Assembly: GCF_014851915.1 (NCBI RefSeq)
Contig: NZ_JACVAP010000003.1
Span: forward strand, 62,001-126,000
Length of the DNA: 64,000 nt
Direction: 5' to 3'
Origin: Xanthomonas sp. XNM01
GTDB lineage: Bacteria > Pseudomonadota > Gammaproteobacteria > Xanthomonadales > Xanthomonadaceae
Positions 30,303 to 40,741 of this stretch are shown piece after piece. The translations under genes were made by a program, and so were the position numbers. The notes beneath the pieces are model-generated. The model worked only from the letters and a program-made list of their open reading frames with translations, was not told where the DNA came from and did not search any database. Numbering within the stretch: position 1 is the stretch's first letter; each line of letters begins with the position of its first letter.

Positions 30303-30378
30303 TGGTGCTCACGAAAGGAATCGAACCTTCGACCTCCTCCTTACCAAGGAGGTGCTCTACCGACTGAGCTACGTGAGC
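30303..30378 (-). tRNA. tRNA-Thr (GGT)
   Basis: The 76-nt gene has acceptor arms GCTCACG/CGTGAGC and an encoded CCA. The anticodon stem CCTCC/GGAGG closes loop TTGGTAA, anticodon GGT. It is the last tRNA before tuf. Confidence 0.97.
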
Positions 30379-30417
30379 ACATGCAACAACTTTTCAACGG
30401 AACATCGTGTGGCGCAA

Positions 30418-30491
<74 letters not shown>

Positions 30492-30559
30492 GAGGGGAAC
30501 CGCACTTCGGCAAACCACACTCCGAAGCCTGTCACGATGTTTCCGGCACCACTTGAACC

Positions 30560-30645
30560 TGGTGGAGGGAGGTGGATTCGAACCACCGAAGGCGTAAGCC
30601 AGCAGATTTACAGTCTGCCCCCGTTGGCCGCTTGGGTATCCCTCC
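30560..30645 (-). tRNA. tRNA-Tyr (GTA)
   Basis: The 86-nt class II tRNA has acceptor arms GGAGGGA/TCCCTCC, a long variable arm and an encoded CCA. The anticodon loop CTGTAAA gives anticodon GTA. It is the first gene of the tRNA-tuf transcript. Confidence 0.97.
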
Positions 30646-30689
30646 TTGTCCGCCCCGCCGAAATCGCTGGAGGGGTGAAGGAGCCCGAA

Positions 30690-30718
30690 ATTCTGACCGC
30701 ATCCGATACGCCTGTCAA
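30690..30718 (-). promoter_or_regulatory. Sigma70-type promoter of the tRNA-tuf operon
   Basis: On the minus strand a perfect TTGACA is followed 17 bases later by CAGAAT. The discriminator reads TTTCGGGCTCC; such GC-rich stretches are common in stringently controlled stable RNA promoters. It lies 45 bases upstream of tRNA-Tyr. Confidence 0.8.
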
Positions 30719-30745
30719 CAGATTTGTTGCATCGGATTCCAGTGG

Positions 30746-31837
30746 TCAGACGTTGAAGCGGAAGTGCAGCACATCCCCTTCCTGCACGCGGTATTCCTTG
30801 CCCTCCAGACGCATGCGCCCGGCCTCGCGCGCACCCGACTCGCCACGATACCGGATGAAGTCGTCGAAGGCGATGGTTTCGGCGCGGATGAAGCCCTTCT
30901 CGAAGTCGGTGTGGATCACCGCGGCGGCCTGCGGCGCGGTGGCGCCGGCCTTGACCGTCCACGCACGGACCTCCTTCACGCCGGCGGTGAAGTAGGTCTG
31001 CAGCCCCAGCAGCTTGTAGGCGGCACGGATCACGCGGTTCAGGCCCGGCTCCTCGAGGCCGAGATCGGCCAGGAAGGTGTCGCGGTCGGCATCGTCCAGC
31101 TGCGACAGCTCTTCTTCGATGGCGGCCGAGACCGGCACCACCTCGGCACCCTCGGCGGCGGCGCGGGCGCGCACGGCCTCCAGGTGCGGATTGTTCTCGA
31201 AGCCGTCCTCCAGCACGTTGGCGATGTACATCACCGGCTTGAGGGTCAGCAGGAACAGGTCGCGGACGAGCGCCTTCTCCTCGTCGTCCAGGCCGGCGCT
31301 GCGGCCGGAACGCCCCTCGGCCAGCGCCGCCTGCAGTTTGGCCAGTACCGGCTTGCGCGCAGCAGCCTCCTTGTCGCCGCCCTTGGCCGAGCGCTCGGCG
31401 CGGTTGAGCGCCTTCTCGACGCTGTCCAGATCGGCCAGGGCCAGCTCGGTGTCGATCGTGTCGATGTCAGAGAGCGGGTCGACCTTGTTGTTCACGTGGA
31501 TGATGTCGCCATGCTCGAAGCAGCGCACCACGTGGGTGATCGCATCGACCTCGCGGATGTGCGCCAGGAACTTGTTGCCCAGGCCCTCGCCGCTGGCCGC
31601 GCCGGCGACCAGGCCGGCGATGTCGACGAACTCGACCGCGGTCGGCACGACCTTCTGCGGGTTGATGATCTCGGCCAGCTGGTTCAGGCGCGGGTCCGGC
31701 ACCGGCACCACGCCGACGTTCGGCTCGATCGTGCAGAACGGGAAGTTGGCCGCGGCGATGCCGGCCTTGGTCAGCGCGTTGAACAGGGTCGACTTGCCGA
31801 CGTTCGGCAGGCCGACGATGCCGCATTTGATGCCCAT
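30746..31837 (-). CDS. ychF: Ribosome-associated P-loop NTPase YchF/OLA1
   Basis: From [20 protein letters not shown] the protein is 363 residues, the normal length; a longer open frame upstream is ignored. G1 is GLPNVGKST and G3 is DIAGLV. YchF proteins prefer ATP, bind ribosomes and affect oxidative-stress responses. The C-terminal TGS domain ([20 protein letters not shown]) is present. It follows pth by about 100 bases. Confidence 0.97.
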   Translation of the reverse strand: MGIKCGIVGLPNVGKSTLFNALTKAGIAAANFPFCTIEPNVGVVPVPDPRLNQLAEIINPQKVVPTAVEFVDIAGLVAGAASGEGLGNKFLAHIREVDAITHVVRCFEHGDIIHVNNKVDPLSDIDTIDTELALADLDSVEKALNRAERSAKGGDKEAAARKPVLAKLQAALAEGRSGRSAGLDDEEKALVRDLFLLTLKPVMYIANVLEDGFENNPHLEAVRARAAAEGAEVVPVSAAIEEELSQLDDADRDTFLADLGLEEPGLNRVIRAAYKLLGLQTYFTAGVKEVRAWTVKAGATAPQAAAVIHTDFEKGFIRAETIAFDDFIRYRGESGAREAGRMRLEGKEYRVQEGDVLHFRFNV

Positions 31838-31940
31838 GATGAGTGCCGTCAACAGTGAAAAGTGAAGGGTCAAGCAGGATGCCGCGCGCCCAGCTTGACC
31901 CTTGACTCTCCGGGGGCGGACCAGCCGCCGGGATCGTCCT

Positions 31941-32519
31941 CTACCGCGCCGTGTGCAGCCGTTTCATCGCCTCGTTGACCTCGCCGGACGCCACCAGCGG
32001 CAGCACGTCGATCGCGTCGTCGATCGCGCGGCCGATCATGATCTCGTCGTCGGCGCCCGGACGCCCGAGCACCCAGCCGGTGACGCGGTCCTTGTGGCCG
32101 GGATGGCCGATGCCGATGCGCAGGCGATGGAACCTGCCGTGGCCGAGCAGCTGGATGGTGTCGCGCAGGCCGTTCTGGCCGCCATGACCTCCGTCGAACT
32201 TCAGCCGCGCCACGCCGGGCGCCAGGTCGAGTTCGTCGTGCGCCAGCAGCGCCTCCTCCGGCGCGATCTTCCAGAACCGCAGCGCGGCGGTGACCGACTT
32301 GCCGCTGAGGTTCATGTAGGTCGCCGGCTTCAGCAGCCAGACGCTGCGTCCGCCGATGTCGACCCGCGCGGTCTCGCCGAACAGCTTGGATTCGAGCGCG
32401 AAACGCGCACCGGCGCGCTCGGCCAGGGTGTCGACCAAACGAAACCCGGCGTTGTGCCGGGTCCGGGCGTGTTCCGGACCGGGATTGCCCAGTCCGACGA
32501 TGAGACGCAGTTCCGCCAT
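31941..32519 (-). CDS. pth: Peptidyl-tRNA hydrolase
   Basis: Pth frees tRNA from peptidyl-tRNAs that fall off ribosomes. The 192-residue protein has the [18 protein letters not shown] motif with the catalytic His, the [12 protein letters not shown] segment, the HDELDL acid and [11 protein letters not shown]. It lies between rplY and ychF, a common arrangement. Confidence 0.98.
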   Translation of the reverse strand: MAELRLIVGLGNPGPEHARTRHNAGFRLVDTLAERAGARFALESKLFGETARVDIGGRSVWLLKPATYMNLSGKSVTAALRFWKIAPEEALLAHDELDLAPGVARLKFDGGHGGQNGLRDTIQLLGHGRFHRLRIGIGHPGHKDRVTGWVLGRPGADDEIMIGRAIDDAIDVLPLVASGEVNEAMKRLHTAR

Positions 32520-32570
32520 CGTGTCTGCAGCCGCCTGCTGCCCGGCAAGGCCGGGCAGCAGGTGTGCGGC

Positions 32571-33200
32571 TTACTCGGCCTTCTCGCCTTCGCCTTCGGC
32601 CGGGTCGGCCTCGACGCGGGCGTGCTTGGCGATGACGACGGCCACGTCGTGGTCGGCACCCAGCTTCAGCTCCGGGATCTCGACGCCGGCCGGCAGCTTG
32701 ATCGCCGACAGGTGGACGACGTCGCCGACGGCCAGCTGCGACAGGTCGACTTCGATCGACTCCGGCAGGTCCTTCGGCAGGCAGGTCACGGTGACTTCGT
32801 TCAGCTCGTGGGTGATGACCACGCCACCAGCCTTGCCGGCCGGCGAGGTCTCGGCGTTGACGAAGTGCAGCGGCACGGCGGCGCGCAGGACCTCGTTCTC
32901 GTTCACGCGCTGGAAGTCCAGGTGCATGACCAGCTGCTTGTACGGATGACGCTGCATGTCACGCAGCAGCACCCTCTGCACGTCGCCGTTGAGGCTCAGG
33001 TCCAGGATCGAGGAGTAGAACCACTCGTTCTGCTGGGCCAGCCAGATCTTCTCGTGGTCGAGCTGGATGTTGACCGGCTTCAGGTCGCCACCGTAGACGA
33101 CGGCCGGAATCTTGCCGTCGCGACGCAGGCGGCGGCTCGCACCCTTGCCCTCGTCCTCGCGACGTTCGACATTGATCACATGGTTGGACATTTCATTCAC
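32571..33200 (-). CDS. rplY: 50S ribosomal protein L25 (Ctc/TL5 type)
   Basis: The 209-residue protein is the long L25 form: an N-terminal 5S rRNA-binding domain (GKGASRRLRRDGKIPAVVYG) and a C-terminal beta-rich TL5 domain. Ctc-type proteins are stress-linked in Bacillus. A lysine/glutamate-rich tail ends EGEGEKAE. It follows prs after a 213-base spacer with several strong hairpins. Confidence 0.96.
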   Translation of the reverse strand: MNEMSNHVINVERREDEGKGASRRLRRDGKIPAVVYGGDLKPVNIQLDHEKIWLAQQNEWFYSSILDLSLNGDVQRVLLRDMQRHPYKQLVMHLDFQRVNENEVLRAAVPLHFVNAETSPAGKAGGVVITHELNEVTVTCLPKDLPESIEVDLSQLAVGDVVHLSAIKLPAGVEIPELKLGADHDVAVVIAKHARVEADPAEGEGEKAE

Positions 33201-33413
33201 TCTTGGTGGTTGCGGGACACCGGATGGGATCCCGTTCGATGGACCGCCTTGCGGCGGCCCGGGCGACTCGTCCGCGACCAGACGAGTCGTGCGTTCCCGG
33301 AGGTCGGGAAACGGGAGTGACCGGCGCGCCGACCACTCCCGATTACCGTCGTCCGGACGGCCGCCCGGAGGCGGCCGATCCTTCCTGCGATACGCGGCCA
33401 GCGCCGCGCACCG
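33201..33413 (-). promoter_or_regulatory. Densely structured prs-rplY spacer
   Basis: This spacer carries four inverted repeats in a row: CGGCCGCC/GGCGGCCG at 33358-33377, CGGGAGTG/CACTCCCG at 33312-33341, CGACTCGTC/GACGAGTCG at 33264-33289 and CCGCC/GGCGG at about 33243-33256. The first is a likely prs end; the others would fold in an rplY leader. No clear promoter boxes were found. Confidence 0.5.
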
Positions 33414-34385
33414 TCAATCCACGTACAGCGAGCTCACCGATTCGCCGAAGGCGATGCGGCGGATCGTCTCGGCCAGCAGCTCGGCCACGCTGACCTGGCG
33501 GATCCGCTTGCAGCCCCTGGCGGCGTCCGACAGCGGGATCGTGTCGGTCACCACCAGTTCGTCGAGCTGCGAGTTGTTGATGTTGTCGATCGCCGCGCCG
33601 GACAGCACGGCGTGCGTGCAGTACGCGGCGACCTTCAGCGCACCACGCGCCTTCAGCGCGGCCGCGGCGGCGCACAGCGTGCCGGCGGTGTCGACGATGT
33701 CGTCGACCATCACGCAGGTCTTGCCCTCGACGTCGCCGATGATGTTCATCACCGTGGACACGTTGGCGCGCGGCCGGCGCTTGTCGATGATCGCCAGATC
33801 GGCGTCGTCGAGGCGCTTGGCCACCGCACGGGCGCGGACCACGCCGCCGACGTCCGGCGAGACCACGATCAGGTTCTCGGTGCCGTAGGCGCGCCAGATG
33901 TCGGCCAGCAGCAGCGGCGAGGCGTAGACGTTGTCGACCGGGATGTCGAAGAAACCCTGGATCTGGTCGGCGTGCAGGTCGACGGTGAGCACGCGGTCGG
34001 TGGACACCGCGCTCATCATCTTGGCCGCGACCTTGGCCGTGATCGGCACGCGCGTGGAGCGCAGGCGGCGATCCTGGCGCGAATAGCCGAAGTACGGCAT
34101 CACCGCGGTGACGCTGGCCGCCGATGCGCGCTTGAGCGCGTCGATCAGCACCAGCAATTCCATCAGGTGCTCGGCGGTCGGCGCGCAGGTCGGCTGGATG
34201 ACGAACACCTCCTGCCGGCGCACGTTCTCCTCGATCTCGACCTGGACTTCGCCATCGGAGAAGGTGGAAACGAGGGCCTTGCCCGGGCGCACGCCCAGCT
34301 CGCGGCAGATGCTGTTCGCCAGCGGGCGGTTGGCATTGCCGGAAAAGACGAGCAGGTTCCGGTCTTCTTGCAGTTTCTTGATCAC
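33414..34385 (-). CDS. prs: Ribose-phosphate pyrophosphokinase (PRPP synthetase)
   Basis: Prs makes PRPP from ribose-5-phosphate and ATP, for nucleotides, His and Trp. The frame has the ATP-site [20 protein letters not shown], the flexible loop around [18 protein letters not shown] and the PRPP-binding [12 protein letters not shown]. The start is uncertain: the best candidate is GTG ([16 protein letters not shown]), giving 323 residues; related proteins start a few residues later at the LQEDRN point, where there is only a CTG. No Shine-Dalgarno is evident. tRNA-Gln lies 125 bases upstream. Confidence 0.95.
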   Translation of the reverse strand: MIKKLQEDRNLLVFSGNANRPLANSICRELGVRPGKALVSTFSDGEVQVEIEENVRRQEVFVIQPTCAPTAEHLMELLVLIDALKRASAASVTAVMPYFGYSRQDRRLRSTRVPITAKVAAKMMSAVSTDRVLTVDLHADQIQGFFDIPVDNVYASPLLLADIWRAYGTENLIVVSPDVGGVVRARAVAKRLDDADLAIIDKRRPRANVSTVMNIIGDVEGKTCVMVDDIVDTAGTLCAAAAALKARGALKVAAYCTHAVLSGAAIDNINNSQLDELVVTDTIPLSDAARGCKRIRQVSVAELLAETIRRIAFGESVSSLYVD

Positions 34386-34510
34386 GGCGGCGTTCGATCT
34401 GGTGGCGGTGGGCGGGTGAATCGAGACGTCGTTCCGTGACTCCGCCGTCGGCGGATTGATGCCGCCCTTCCGATGCGCGGACGGGACGGACGCCATCCGC
34501 ACGAAACGGA

Positions 34511-34587
34511 TGGCAGGGGCGGCAGGATTCGAACCTGCGAATGCCGGGATCAAAACCCGGTGCCTTGGACCTCTTGGCGACGCCCCT
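34511..34587 (-). tRNA. tRNA-Gln (TTG)
   Basis: The 77-nt gene has acceptor arms AGGGGCG/CGCCCCT and an encoded CCA. The stem CCGGG/CCCGG closes loop TTTTGAT, anticodon TTG. It lies in the same direction between ispE and prs, only 8 bases from the ispE stop, so it is probably cut out of an operon transcript. Confidence 0.97.
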
Positions 34588-34595
34588 GCGTTCGA

Positions 34596-35477
34596 TCAAC
34601 CTTCCGGTGGCCGCGCCAGCGCATCCAGCAACGGCGACCGCGCCGCACCGTCCACCACCCAGGCGCGAAGGCCCTGCGGCAGCCGCGCCAGCGCCTGGTC
34701 GGCGGCGGCGCGATCGGCGAACTCGACGAAACACCCTGCGCCAGACCCGGTCAGGCGTGGCCGGCCGACACGCGCCAGCGCATCGAACACGGCCTCGACG
34801 GCCGGTTCGCGGCAGCGCAGCACCGGCTCGAAGGCGTTGTCGAGCACCGATCCAGCAGCGAAGCCCGACATTGTCGCGGGCGGGGCATTTCGCGTCAAAT
34901 CCGGGTCCTGGAACAGGACCGGGGTCGGTACGTGCACGCCGGGATCGACCAGCAGGTAGCTGGCCGGGTCCAGCGCCAGCGGGGTCAGCACCTCGCCGAC
35001 CCCCTCGGCCCAGGCATTGCGGCCGCGCACGAACACCGGCACGTCCGCGCCCAGTCGCAGGCCGAGCGCGGCCAGCCGTTCCTCGCCAAGGTCCAGGCGC
35101 CAGAGCCGGTCCAGCACACGCAGCACGGTCGCCGCGTCGGACGACCCACCGCCGAACCCGCCGCCGGTGGGGACGTGCTTTTCGACGAAGATGTCGGCAC
35201 CCAGCGGGCAATCGGCTGCTTCCTGCAGCAGTTTCGCGGCGCGGACCGCCAGATCGTCGGCTGCGGCCACGCCGGGAACGGACGCACCGACCCGCACGAT
35301 CGCCCCGTCCGTGCGCACCCGCAGGCCGATCCGGTCGCCCCAGTGCAGCAGCCGGAACACGCTCTGCAGCATGTGGTAGCCATCGGCACGGCGGCCGGTG
35401 ATGCGCAGGAACAGGTTCAGCTTGGCCGGGGCCGGCCACAGGCTCCAGCCCTGCCCTTCCATGACCGCGTGATTCAC
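34596..35477 (-). CDS. ispE: 4-diphosphocytidyl-2-C-methyl-D-erythritol kinase
   Basis: IspE phosphorylates CDP-ME in the MEP pathway to isoprenoids. The 293-residue GHMP kinase has [21 protein letters not shown]-type start, the phosphate loop [14 protein letters not shown] and the C-terminal [12 protein letters not shown] motif. The start is taken as the GTG that overlaps the lolB stop (GTGA); an ATG five codons later is possible. It is coupled to lolB. Confidence 0.96.
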   Translation of the reverse strand: MNHAVMEGQGWSLWPAPAKLNLFLRITGRRADGYHMLQSVFRLLHWGDRIGLRVRTDGAIVRVGASVPGVAAADDLAVRAAKLLQEAADCPLGADIFVEKHVPTGGGFGGGSSDAATVLRVLDRLWRLDLGEERLAALGLRLGADVPVFVRGRNAWAEGVGEVLTPLALDPASYLLVDPGVHVPTPVLFQDPDLTRNAPPATMSGFAAGSVLDNAFEPVLRCREPAVEAVFDALARVGRPRLTGSGAGCFVEFADRAAADQALARLPQGLRAWVVDGAARSPLLDALARPPEG

Positions 35478-36094
35478 GGCATCGGCATCCAGCGGTCGAC
35501 CAGCAGCCGTACCCGCGCGCCGTCACGCTCGGCCTGGATCCGGGTCGGCATCGCCGGGAACCCGTCGGCGGCCGGCTGCCAGGCCTGGTACTCGACGGTC
35601 CAGCCCGCGGCGACGATCCGGCGCAGGTGGCCATCCTCGCCATAGGACACCTGCGCATCGCCAGCGGCCAGGCCGCGCACCCAGTCGGCCAGCCCTTCGA
35701 CCGGGATCAGCCAGCCGGTGGACTGCCACAACAGTTCGGTCGCATCGGGGCCGGAACGGGGGCCGCCGTCGAGGCCTTCCAGGGTCGCGCCGCCGGGTTC
35801 GCCGCTCAACTGCCAGCTCTGCCGGGTCACCGGCGCGCTCAGCGCGATGCGGTAGGCCGTGCCCTGCTGCGACCAGTCGATGCGCCCGTTGCCGCCCTTG
35901 CCCTGCTGGCTGATCGCGACCCGGCCCTGCAGCGACCAGTCCGGGAAACGGGCCAGCTGCGCCTGCCGCTCGCGCTGGGCCGCCTGCGCGGCCTCGACAT
36001 CCACCGGCGCCCGCGCCGGACGCTGCGGCACCGAACCGCAGGCGGCCAGCAGGCCAGCGACCAGCAGTACCCCGACCGCGCGCAGGCGGCTCAT
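35474..36094 (-). CDS. lolB: Outer membrane lipoprotein receptor LolB
   Basis: LolB accepts lipoproteins from LolA and places them in the outer membrane. The 206-residue protein starts [20 protein letters not shown], with a clear lipobox LAAC. The [20 protein letters not shown] segment and the [20 protein letters not shown] motif are typical. It overlaps the TPR gene upstream by 4 bases (ATGA) and ispE downstream by 4. Confidence 0.95.
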   Translation of the reverse strand: MSRLRAVGVLLVAGLLAACGSVPQRPARAPVDVEAAQAAQRERQAQLARFPDWSLQGRVAISQQGKGGNGRIDWSQQGTAYRIALSAPVTRQSWQLSGEPGGATLEGLDGGPRSGPDATELLWQSTGWLIPVEGLADWVRGLAAGDAQVSYGEDGHLRRIVAAGWTVEYQAWQPAADGFPAMPTRIQAERDGARVRLLVDRWMPMP

Positions 36095-37821
36095 GGCGCC
36101 ACCTCCACGCCCAGCGTTTCCAGCGCGCGCCGCAGCGAGCGGTTTTCCGGATCGAGCTTGAGCGCCTCGTCGAAGAAGCGCCGCGCTTCCTCGCGCCGGC
36201 CGGTCACCCACAGCACTTCGCCGACGTGCGCGGCCACTTCCGGGTCCTTCATCAGGCTCCAGGCCCGACGCAGCTCGACCAGCGCCTGCGCATGCCGGCC
36301 CAGCCGGTACAGCACCCAGCCGTAGCTGTCGACGATGGCCGGATTGTCCGGCTCGGCGGTGCGGGCGCGGTCGATCAGTTCCAGCGCCTCCTGGTAGCGG
36401 GTGGTGCGGTCGGCCAGGGTGTAGCCGAGCGCGTTGAGCGCGGCGACGTTCTCCGGCTCGGTGACCAGCACCTTGCGCAGGTCGGCCTCGGCCCGGTCGA
36501 TGCGGTCGCGCCGCTCCCAGGCCAGCGCCCGCGCGTACAGCAGCGCGTTGTCGTCCGGATAGGCGGCCAGGCCGCGGCCGAGCGCGTCCAGCTCGCCGGC
36601 ATCGTCGTCGGCGCTGTGCCGCAGCTCGGCCTCCAGCAGGTAGGCGTCGCGGCGGGCATCGTCGTCGGCGGTGCCGTCGTTCTGCAGCGCACGCGCCTCG
36701 GTGTAGGCCTCCTCGCGGCGCTCCAGCGCGTGCAGCACCGCGGCGATGCGGATCCGCGCTTCGATCCGCTGCGGCCCGCCGGGCACGCCGCGATACCAGT
36801 CCAGCGCCTCGGTGGGACGCTTGAGGAATTCGGCCAGCCGGCCCAGCAGCAGGCGCCGTCCGGGATCGGGCTGCGCGCCCTCGGCGACCAGCTGGTCGTA
36901 CAGCGCGGTCAGGCCCCCGGTGTCCTCGCCGCGCGCCAGCGCCGAGGCGCGCGCGCCATAGGTCTGGGTGTCCTGCGGGCCCATCGCCATCACGCGGGCC
37001 ACCGCGCCGAAATCGCGCATGGATTCGTAGGCGATGGCCAGCATCGCGCGGATCTCGCCATCGTCGGCGGCACGCGGCTCGACCTGGGCCAGCATCGCGC
37101 GCGCCTCCTCGGGCCGCCCGGACTGCTGCAGCTGCCCGGCCCGCAGCACCGCGACGCGCGGTTCGTCGGGGAAGCGGACGACGACCTGGTCGACGATGCG
37201 CTTGGCCAGCGGCTGTTCTTCCAGGCGCAGCGCCAGCCGCCCGAACTCCTGCCATGCCGGGAGTTCATCGGGAATGGCGCCACTGTCGACCAGCTGGCCG
37301 AGGACCCGGGTCGTGGTCTTCTGGTCGCGCCCGCCGGAGAGGGCAACCAGGGCATAGCGCCAGCCGCGCGGGTCGCTGGAGCGCAGCAGCCCTTCCAGCT
37401 CACGCCGCGCCTGCCGCGCCTGGCCGCGCCGCAGGGCCAGCGAGGCGCTGGCCGCGTGCATGGGCAGCGATTCGGGCGCGCGGGCGCGCCACAGCGCCAG
37501 CGCCTCGGCGGCGGCCTTGTCGTCGTTGGCGAGCATCGCGATGCGGGTGGCGCGGTCGGCCAGCGCCTCGTCGGCCTCCGCACCCCGGGCGGCCTCCAGG
37601 TACCAGCGCGCGGCATCGGGCAGCTGCCCGGCCTGCAGCGCGAACTCGCCGGCCAGCAACGGGGTCATCACGTCGTCGCGCGGGCTCGCCATCGCCGGAC
37701 CGGGCAGCAGCAGCGCGGCCGCGAGCAGGGCCGAAGCGAGCAGCGCGACGCGGCCACCGGACCCGACCGGACGGGGCCCGCGGCACGGGTCTGCGACAGC
37801 GGGACGATTTGATACAGGCAT
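36091..37821 (-). CDS. Secreted tetratricopeptide repeat protein
   Basis: The 576-residue product has a signal peptide (LLASALLAAALLLPGPAMA before SPRDD) and a row of TPR-like helical pairs along its length, e.g. LIDRARTAEPDNPAIVDSYG. Proteins of this kind stand next to lolB in many Proteobacteria, but no specific role is established. The ATG at MPVSNRPAVADP is chosen because an upstream start would leave only 8 bases to divergent hemA. It is translationally coupled to lolB. Confidence 0.85.
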   Translation of the reverse strand: MPVSNRPAVADPCRGPRPVGSGGRVALLASALLAAALLLPGPAMASPRDDVMTPLLAGEFALQAGQLPDAARWYLEAARGAEADEALADRATRIAMLANDDKAAAEALALWRARAPESLPMHAASASLALRRGQARQARRELEGLLRSSDPRGWRYALVALSGGRDQKTTTRVLGQLVDSGAIPDELPAWQEFGRLALRLEEQPLAKRIVDQVVVRFPDEPRVAVLRAGQLQQSGRPEEARAMLAQVEPRAADDGEIRAMLAIAYESMRDFGAVARVMAMGPQDTQTYGARASALARGEDTGGLTALYDQLVAEGAQPDPGRRLLLGRLAEFLKRPTEALDWYRGVPGGPQRIEARIRIAAVLHALERREEAYTEARALQNDGTADDDARRDAYLLEAELRHSADDDAGELDALGRGLAAYPDDNALLYARALAWERRDRIDRAEADLRKVLVTEPENVAALNALGYTLADRTTRYQEALELIDRARTAEPDNPAIVDSYGWVLYRLGRHAQALVELRRAWSLMKDPEVAAHVGEVLWVTGRREEARRFFDEALKLDPENRSLRRALETLGVEVAP

Positions 37822-37889
37822 TGGCACCCACCGGGCCGTAAAATGGCGGCCCAAAGACGGCCAGCAGATTAACGCAAGCACCTGAACAG
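37822..37889. promoter_or_regulatory. Divergent promoter region, TPR gene / hemA
   Basis: This 68-bp spacer must hold signals for both directions. An AT-rich TAAAAT lies at about 37838-37844, but no -35 box at good distance could be assigned. Confidence 0.35.
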
Positions 37890-39170
37890 ATGACGTTGTG
37901 GCTTCTCGGACTCAACCACCAGACCGCGCCGGTCGACCTGCGCGAACGGGCAAGTTTTGCCGGTGACGCGCTGGCCGGCGCGCTGGCCTCGCTGCGGGCG
38001 CTGCCGGAGGTGTCCGAGGCCGCGCTGCTGTCGACCTGCAACCGCACCGAGATCTACGCGGTGTCCTCCAGCGACACCACCCTGGTGGACTGGCTGGACG
38101 GCCACGCCAGCGGCCTTCACGCCTACACCTACCGGCACAGCGATGCCGAGGCGGTCCGGCATCTGTTCCGGGTCGCCACCGGGCTGGACTCGATGGTGCT
38201 GGGCGAACCGCAGATCCTGGGCCAGGTGAAGGACGCTTGGGCGCTGGCGCGCGAACACGGCGCGCTGGGCGGGCGCCTGGACCGGCTGTTCCAGCAGACC
38301 TTCGCCGTGGCCAAGCGCGCACGCACCGACACCCGCGTCGGCGTGAACCCGGTCTCGGTCGCCTCGACCGCGGTGCGGCTGGCGCAGGAATCGTTCGCGC
38401 GCCTGTCCGAGTCCACCGTGCTGCTGATCGGCGCCGGCGAGACCATCGAACTGGCCGCACGGCATCTGGTGAAGGGCGGCGTGCGCCGGCTGCTGGTCGC
38501 CAACCGCACCCTCGCCCACGCCCAGGAACTGGCCGCGCGCCATGGCGGCTACGCGCTGCCGCTGACCGAGCTGGACCGGCACCTGGCCGAGGCCGACGTG
38601 GTGTTCTCGGCCACCGCCGCGCGCGAGCCGGTGCTGCGCCGGGTCCAGGTCGAGGCCGCGCTGGCCGCGCGCCGGCGCAAGCCGGTCCTGCTGTTCGACC
38701 TGGCCGTGCCGCGCGACATCGAGGCCGGCATCGCCGACCTGGCCGACGCCTACCTGTACACCGTCGACGACCTCGAGCGCGCGGTCGAGGACAACCGCCG
38801 CAGCCGCCATGAGGCGGCCGAAGCGGCCGAGGCGATCATCGACCTGCAGGTCGCCCGCTACATGGAGACCCTGCAGGCCGCCGGCCGCCAGGATTCGCTC
38901 AAGCGCCTGCGCGCGCTCGGCGACGGCACCCGCGACGAGGTCCTGGCCCGCGCCCGCCAGCAGCTGGCCGGCGGCCGTGATCCGGACGAGGTCCTGCAGT
39001 TCCTCGCCAACACCCTGACCAACCGCCTGCTGCACCCGCCGACGGCCGCCCTGCGCGAGGCCGCGCTCACGGGCGATGTCGAGCTGGCGCGCGCCGCCGA
39101 CCGGCTGTTCCCGGACAAGGCGCCCTACCACCACACCCGGCAGCCCGATGACCCCAAGCCTGCGCCGTAA
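37890..39170 (+). CDS. hemA: Glutamyl-tRNA reductase
   Basis: HemA reduces Glu-tRNA to glutamate-1-semialdehyde, the first step of C5 heme synthesis. The 426-residue protein starts [20 protein letters not shown], has catalytic Cys50 in [13 protein letters not shown], the [13 protein letters not shown] motif and the NADPH site [17 protein letters not shown]. The end overlaps prfA by 23 bases, so the two are co-transcribed as in many gammaproteobacteria. Confidence 0.98.
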   Translation: MTLWLLGLNHQTAPVDLRERASFAGDALAGALASLRALPEVSEAALLSTCNRTEIYAVSSSDTTLVDWLDGHASGLHAYTYRHSDAEAVRHLFRVATGLDSMVLGEPQILGQVKDAWALAREHGALGGRLDRLFQQTFAVAKRARTDTRVGVNPVSVASTAVRLAQESFARLSESTVLLIGAGETIELAARHLVKGGVRRLLVANRTLAHAQELAARHGGYALPLTELDRHLAEADVVFSATAAREPVLRRVQVEAALAARRRKPVLLFDLAVPRDIEAGIADLADAYLYTVDDLERAVEDNRRSRHEAAEAAEAIIDLQVARYMETLQAAGRQDSLKRLRALGDGTRDEVLARARQQLAGGRDPDEVLQFLANTLTNRLLHPPTAALREAALTGDVELARAADRLFPDKAPYHHTRQPDDPKPAP

Positions 39171-40230
39171 GCTCGAAGCGCTGGCCGAGCGCCGCGAAGA
39201 ACTCGAACGCCTGCTCGCCGACCCCGGCGTGCTGTCCGACAACGCCCGCTTCCGCGACCTGTCGCGCGAGTTCGCCCAGCTCGAACCGGTCTCGGTAGCG
39301 CTGGGCGACGAGGCCCGTGCCAAGGCCGACCTGGCCGCGGCCGAGGCGATGCGCGCCGATCCCGAGCTGCGCGAACTGGCCGACGAGGAGATCGCCAGCG
39401 CCCAGGCGCGGCTGGCCGAACTGAACGACGCACTCCTGCTGCTGCTGGTCCCGAAGGATCCGCGCGACGACGGCAACCTGTTCCTCGAGGTGCGTGCCGG
39501 CACCGGCGGCGACGAGGCGGCGCTGTTCGCCGGCGACCTGTTCCGCATGTACGCGCGTTATGCCGAACGCCAGGGCTGGAAGGTCGAGGTCGAATCGGAC
39601 AACCCCGGCGAGCACGGCGGGCACAAGGAGATCGTGGCCCGCATCGTCGGCCGCGGCGCGTATTCGCGGCTGAAGTTCGAGTCCGGCACCCACCGCGTAC
39701 AGCGCGTGCCGGCGACCGAATCGCAGGGCCGCATCCACACCTCGGCGGCGACCGTGGCGATCATCCCCGAGGCCGACGAGGTCGAGGAGGTCGCGCTGAA
39801 CCCGGCCGACCTGAAGGTCGACACCTTCCGTTCCTCCGGCGCCGGCGGCCAGCACGTCAACAAGACCGACTCGGCGATCCGCATCACCCACCTGCCGACC
39901 GGCGTGGTGGTCGAATGCCAGACCGAACGCAGCCAGCACGCCAACCGCGACAAGGCGATGAAGCGGCTGAAGGCGCAGCTGCTCGATGCCGAGCGCAGCC
40001 GCCAGGCCGCGGCCGAGGCGCAGACCCGCAAGCTGCAGGTCGGCAGCGGCGACCGCAGCCAGCGCATCCGCACCTACAACTTCCCGCAGGGCCGGATCAC
40101 CGACCACCGCGTCGAGGGCCTGACCCTGTACGACCTGCCCAACGTGCTGGAAGGCGAGCTGGCGCCGCTGGTCGACCGGCTGATGCACGAGCACCAGGTC
40201 GACGAGCTGGCACGGCTGTCGGCGCAGTGA
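39148..40230 (+). CDS. prfA: Peptide chain release factor 1
   Basis: RF1 reads UAA and UAG and triggers peptide release. The 360-residue protein from [20 protein letters not shown] has the codon-reading PAT motif in [12 protein letters not shown] and the catalytic GGQ in [12 protein letters not shown]. The ATG inside the hemA end is chosen by length and family. The methylase gene prmC, often next, is not here. Confidence 0.98.
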   Translation: MTPSLRRKLEALAERREELERLLADPGVLSDNARFRDLSREFAQLEPVSVALGDEARAKADLAAAEAMRADPELRELADEEIASAQARLAELNDALLLLLVPKDPRDDGNLFLEVRAGTGGDEAALFAGDLFRMYARYAERQGWKVEVESDNPGEHGGHKEIVARIVGRGAYSRLKFESGTHRVQRVPATESQGRIHTSAATVAIIPEADEVEEVALNPADLKVDTFRSSGAGGQHVNKTDSAIRITHLPTGVVVECQTERSQHANRDKAMKRLKAQLLDAERSRQAAAEAQTRKLQVGSGDRSQRIRTYNFPQGRITDHRVEGLTLYDLPNVLEGELAPLVDRLMHEHQVDELARLSAQ

Positions 40231-40264
40231 CGCCACCGCGCGGAGCCATGATCGGCGCGGACCG

Positions 40265-40687
40265 ATGATCGGGCCGGTTGCCGGCGAATTCCTGCGCGGG
40301 CTGGTCGGCGGACTGTGCGCGCCACCGATCTTCTGGGCCGTCTATCCGCCGTTCCTGCTGTGGATGCGCTGGTCGCTCCGCTGGCTGCCGCAGGGTTGCA
40401 TCGGCGGGATGGTCGCGGTCGTCGAGCTCATCGCGCTCGGTCTGGTCGCCATCGGCGGCGGGGCGTCGGTCGCCGCATGGCTCGCCGGCCTGGCCGGCGT
40501 TCCCGGCATGGCGCACGATCCGTCCGTCTACCGGGTCAGTCCCTACCGCGTCTGGCCGGCCGATGTGTGGATGTACGTCGCCGGCATGTTCCCGGGCATG
40601 GCGCTGTCGGTCTTCATCGCCGGACTGCCGCTGCTGCGGCGACCGCGCGAGGCGTGGCGACGGCTGGTCGAGCGCCTGACACCCTGA
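40265..40687 (+). CDS. Small inner-membrane protein of unknown function
   Basis: The 140-residue product MIGPVAGEFLRGLVGGLCAP has about three hydrophobic segments (near residues 10-30, 48-72 and 107-123). It ends with an Arg-rich tail LLRRPREAWRRLVERLTP. I do not recognise a family. It sits 34 bases after prfA in the same direction, and codon use is like its neighbours, so it is probably real. Confidence 0.6.
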   Translation: MIGPVAGEFLRGLVGGLCAPPIFWAVYPPFLLWMRWSLRWLPQGCIGGMVAVVELIALGLVAIGGGASVAAWLAGLAGVPGMAHDPSVYRVSPYRVWPADVWMYVAGMFPGMALSVFIAGLPLLRRPREAWRRLVERLTP

Positions 40688-40741
40688 GTCCGGGACGAAG
40701 TGTCCAGCTGCGCAGGACACGCCCGGTGCTACCCTCGGCGC

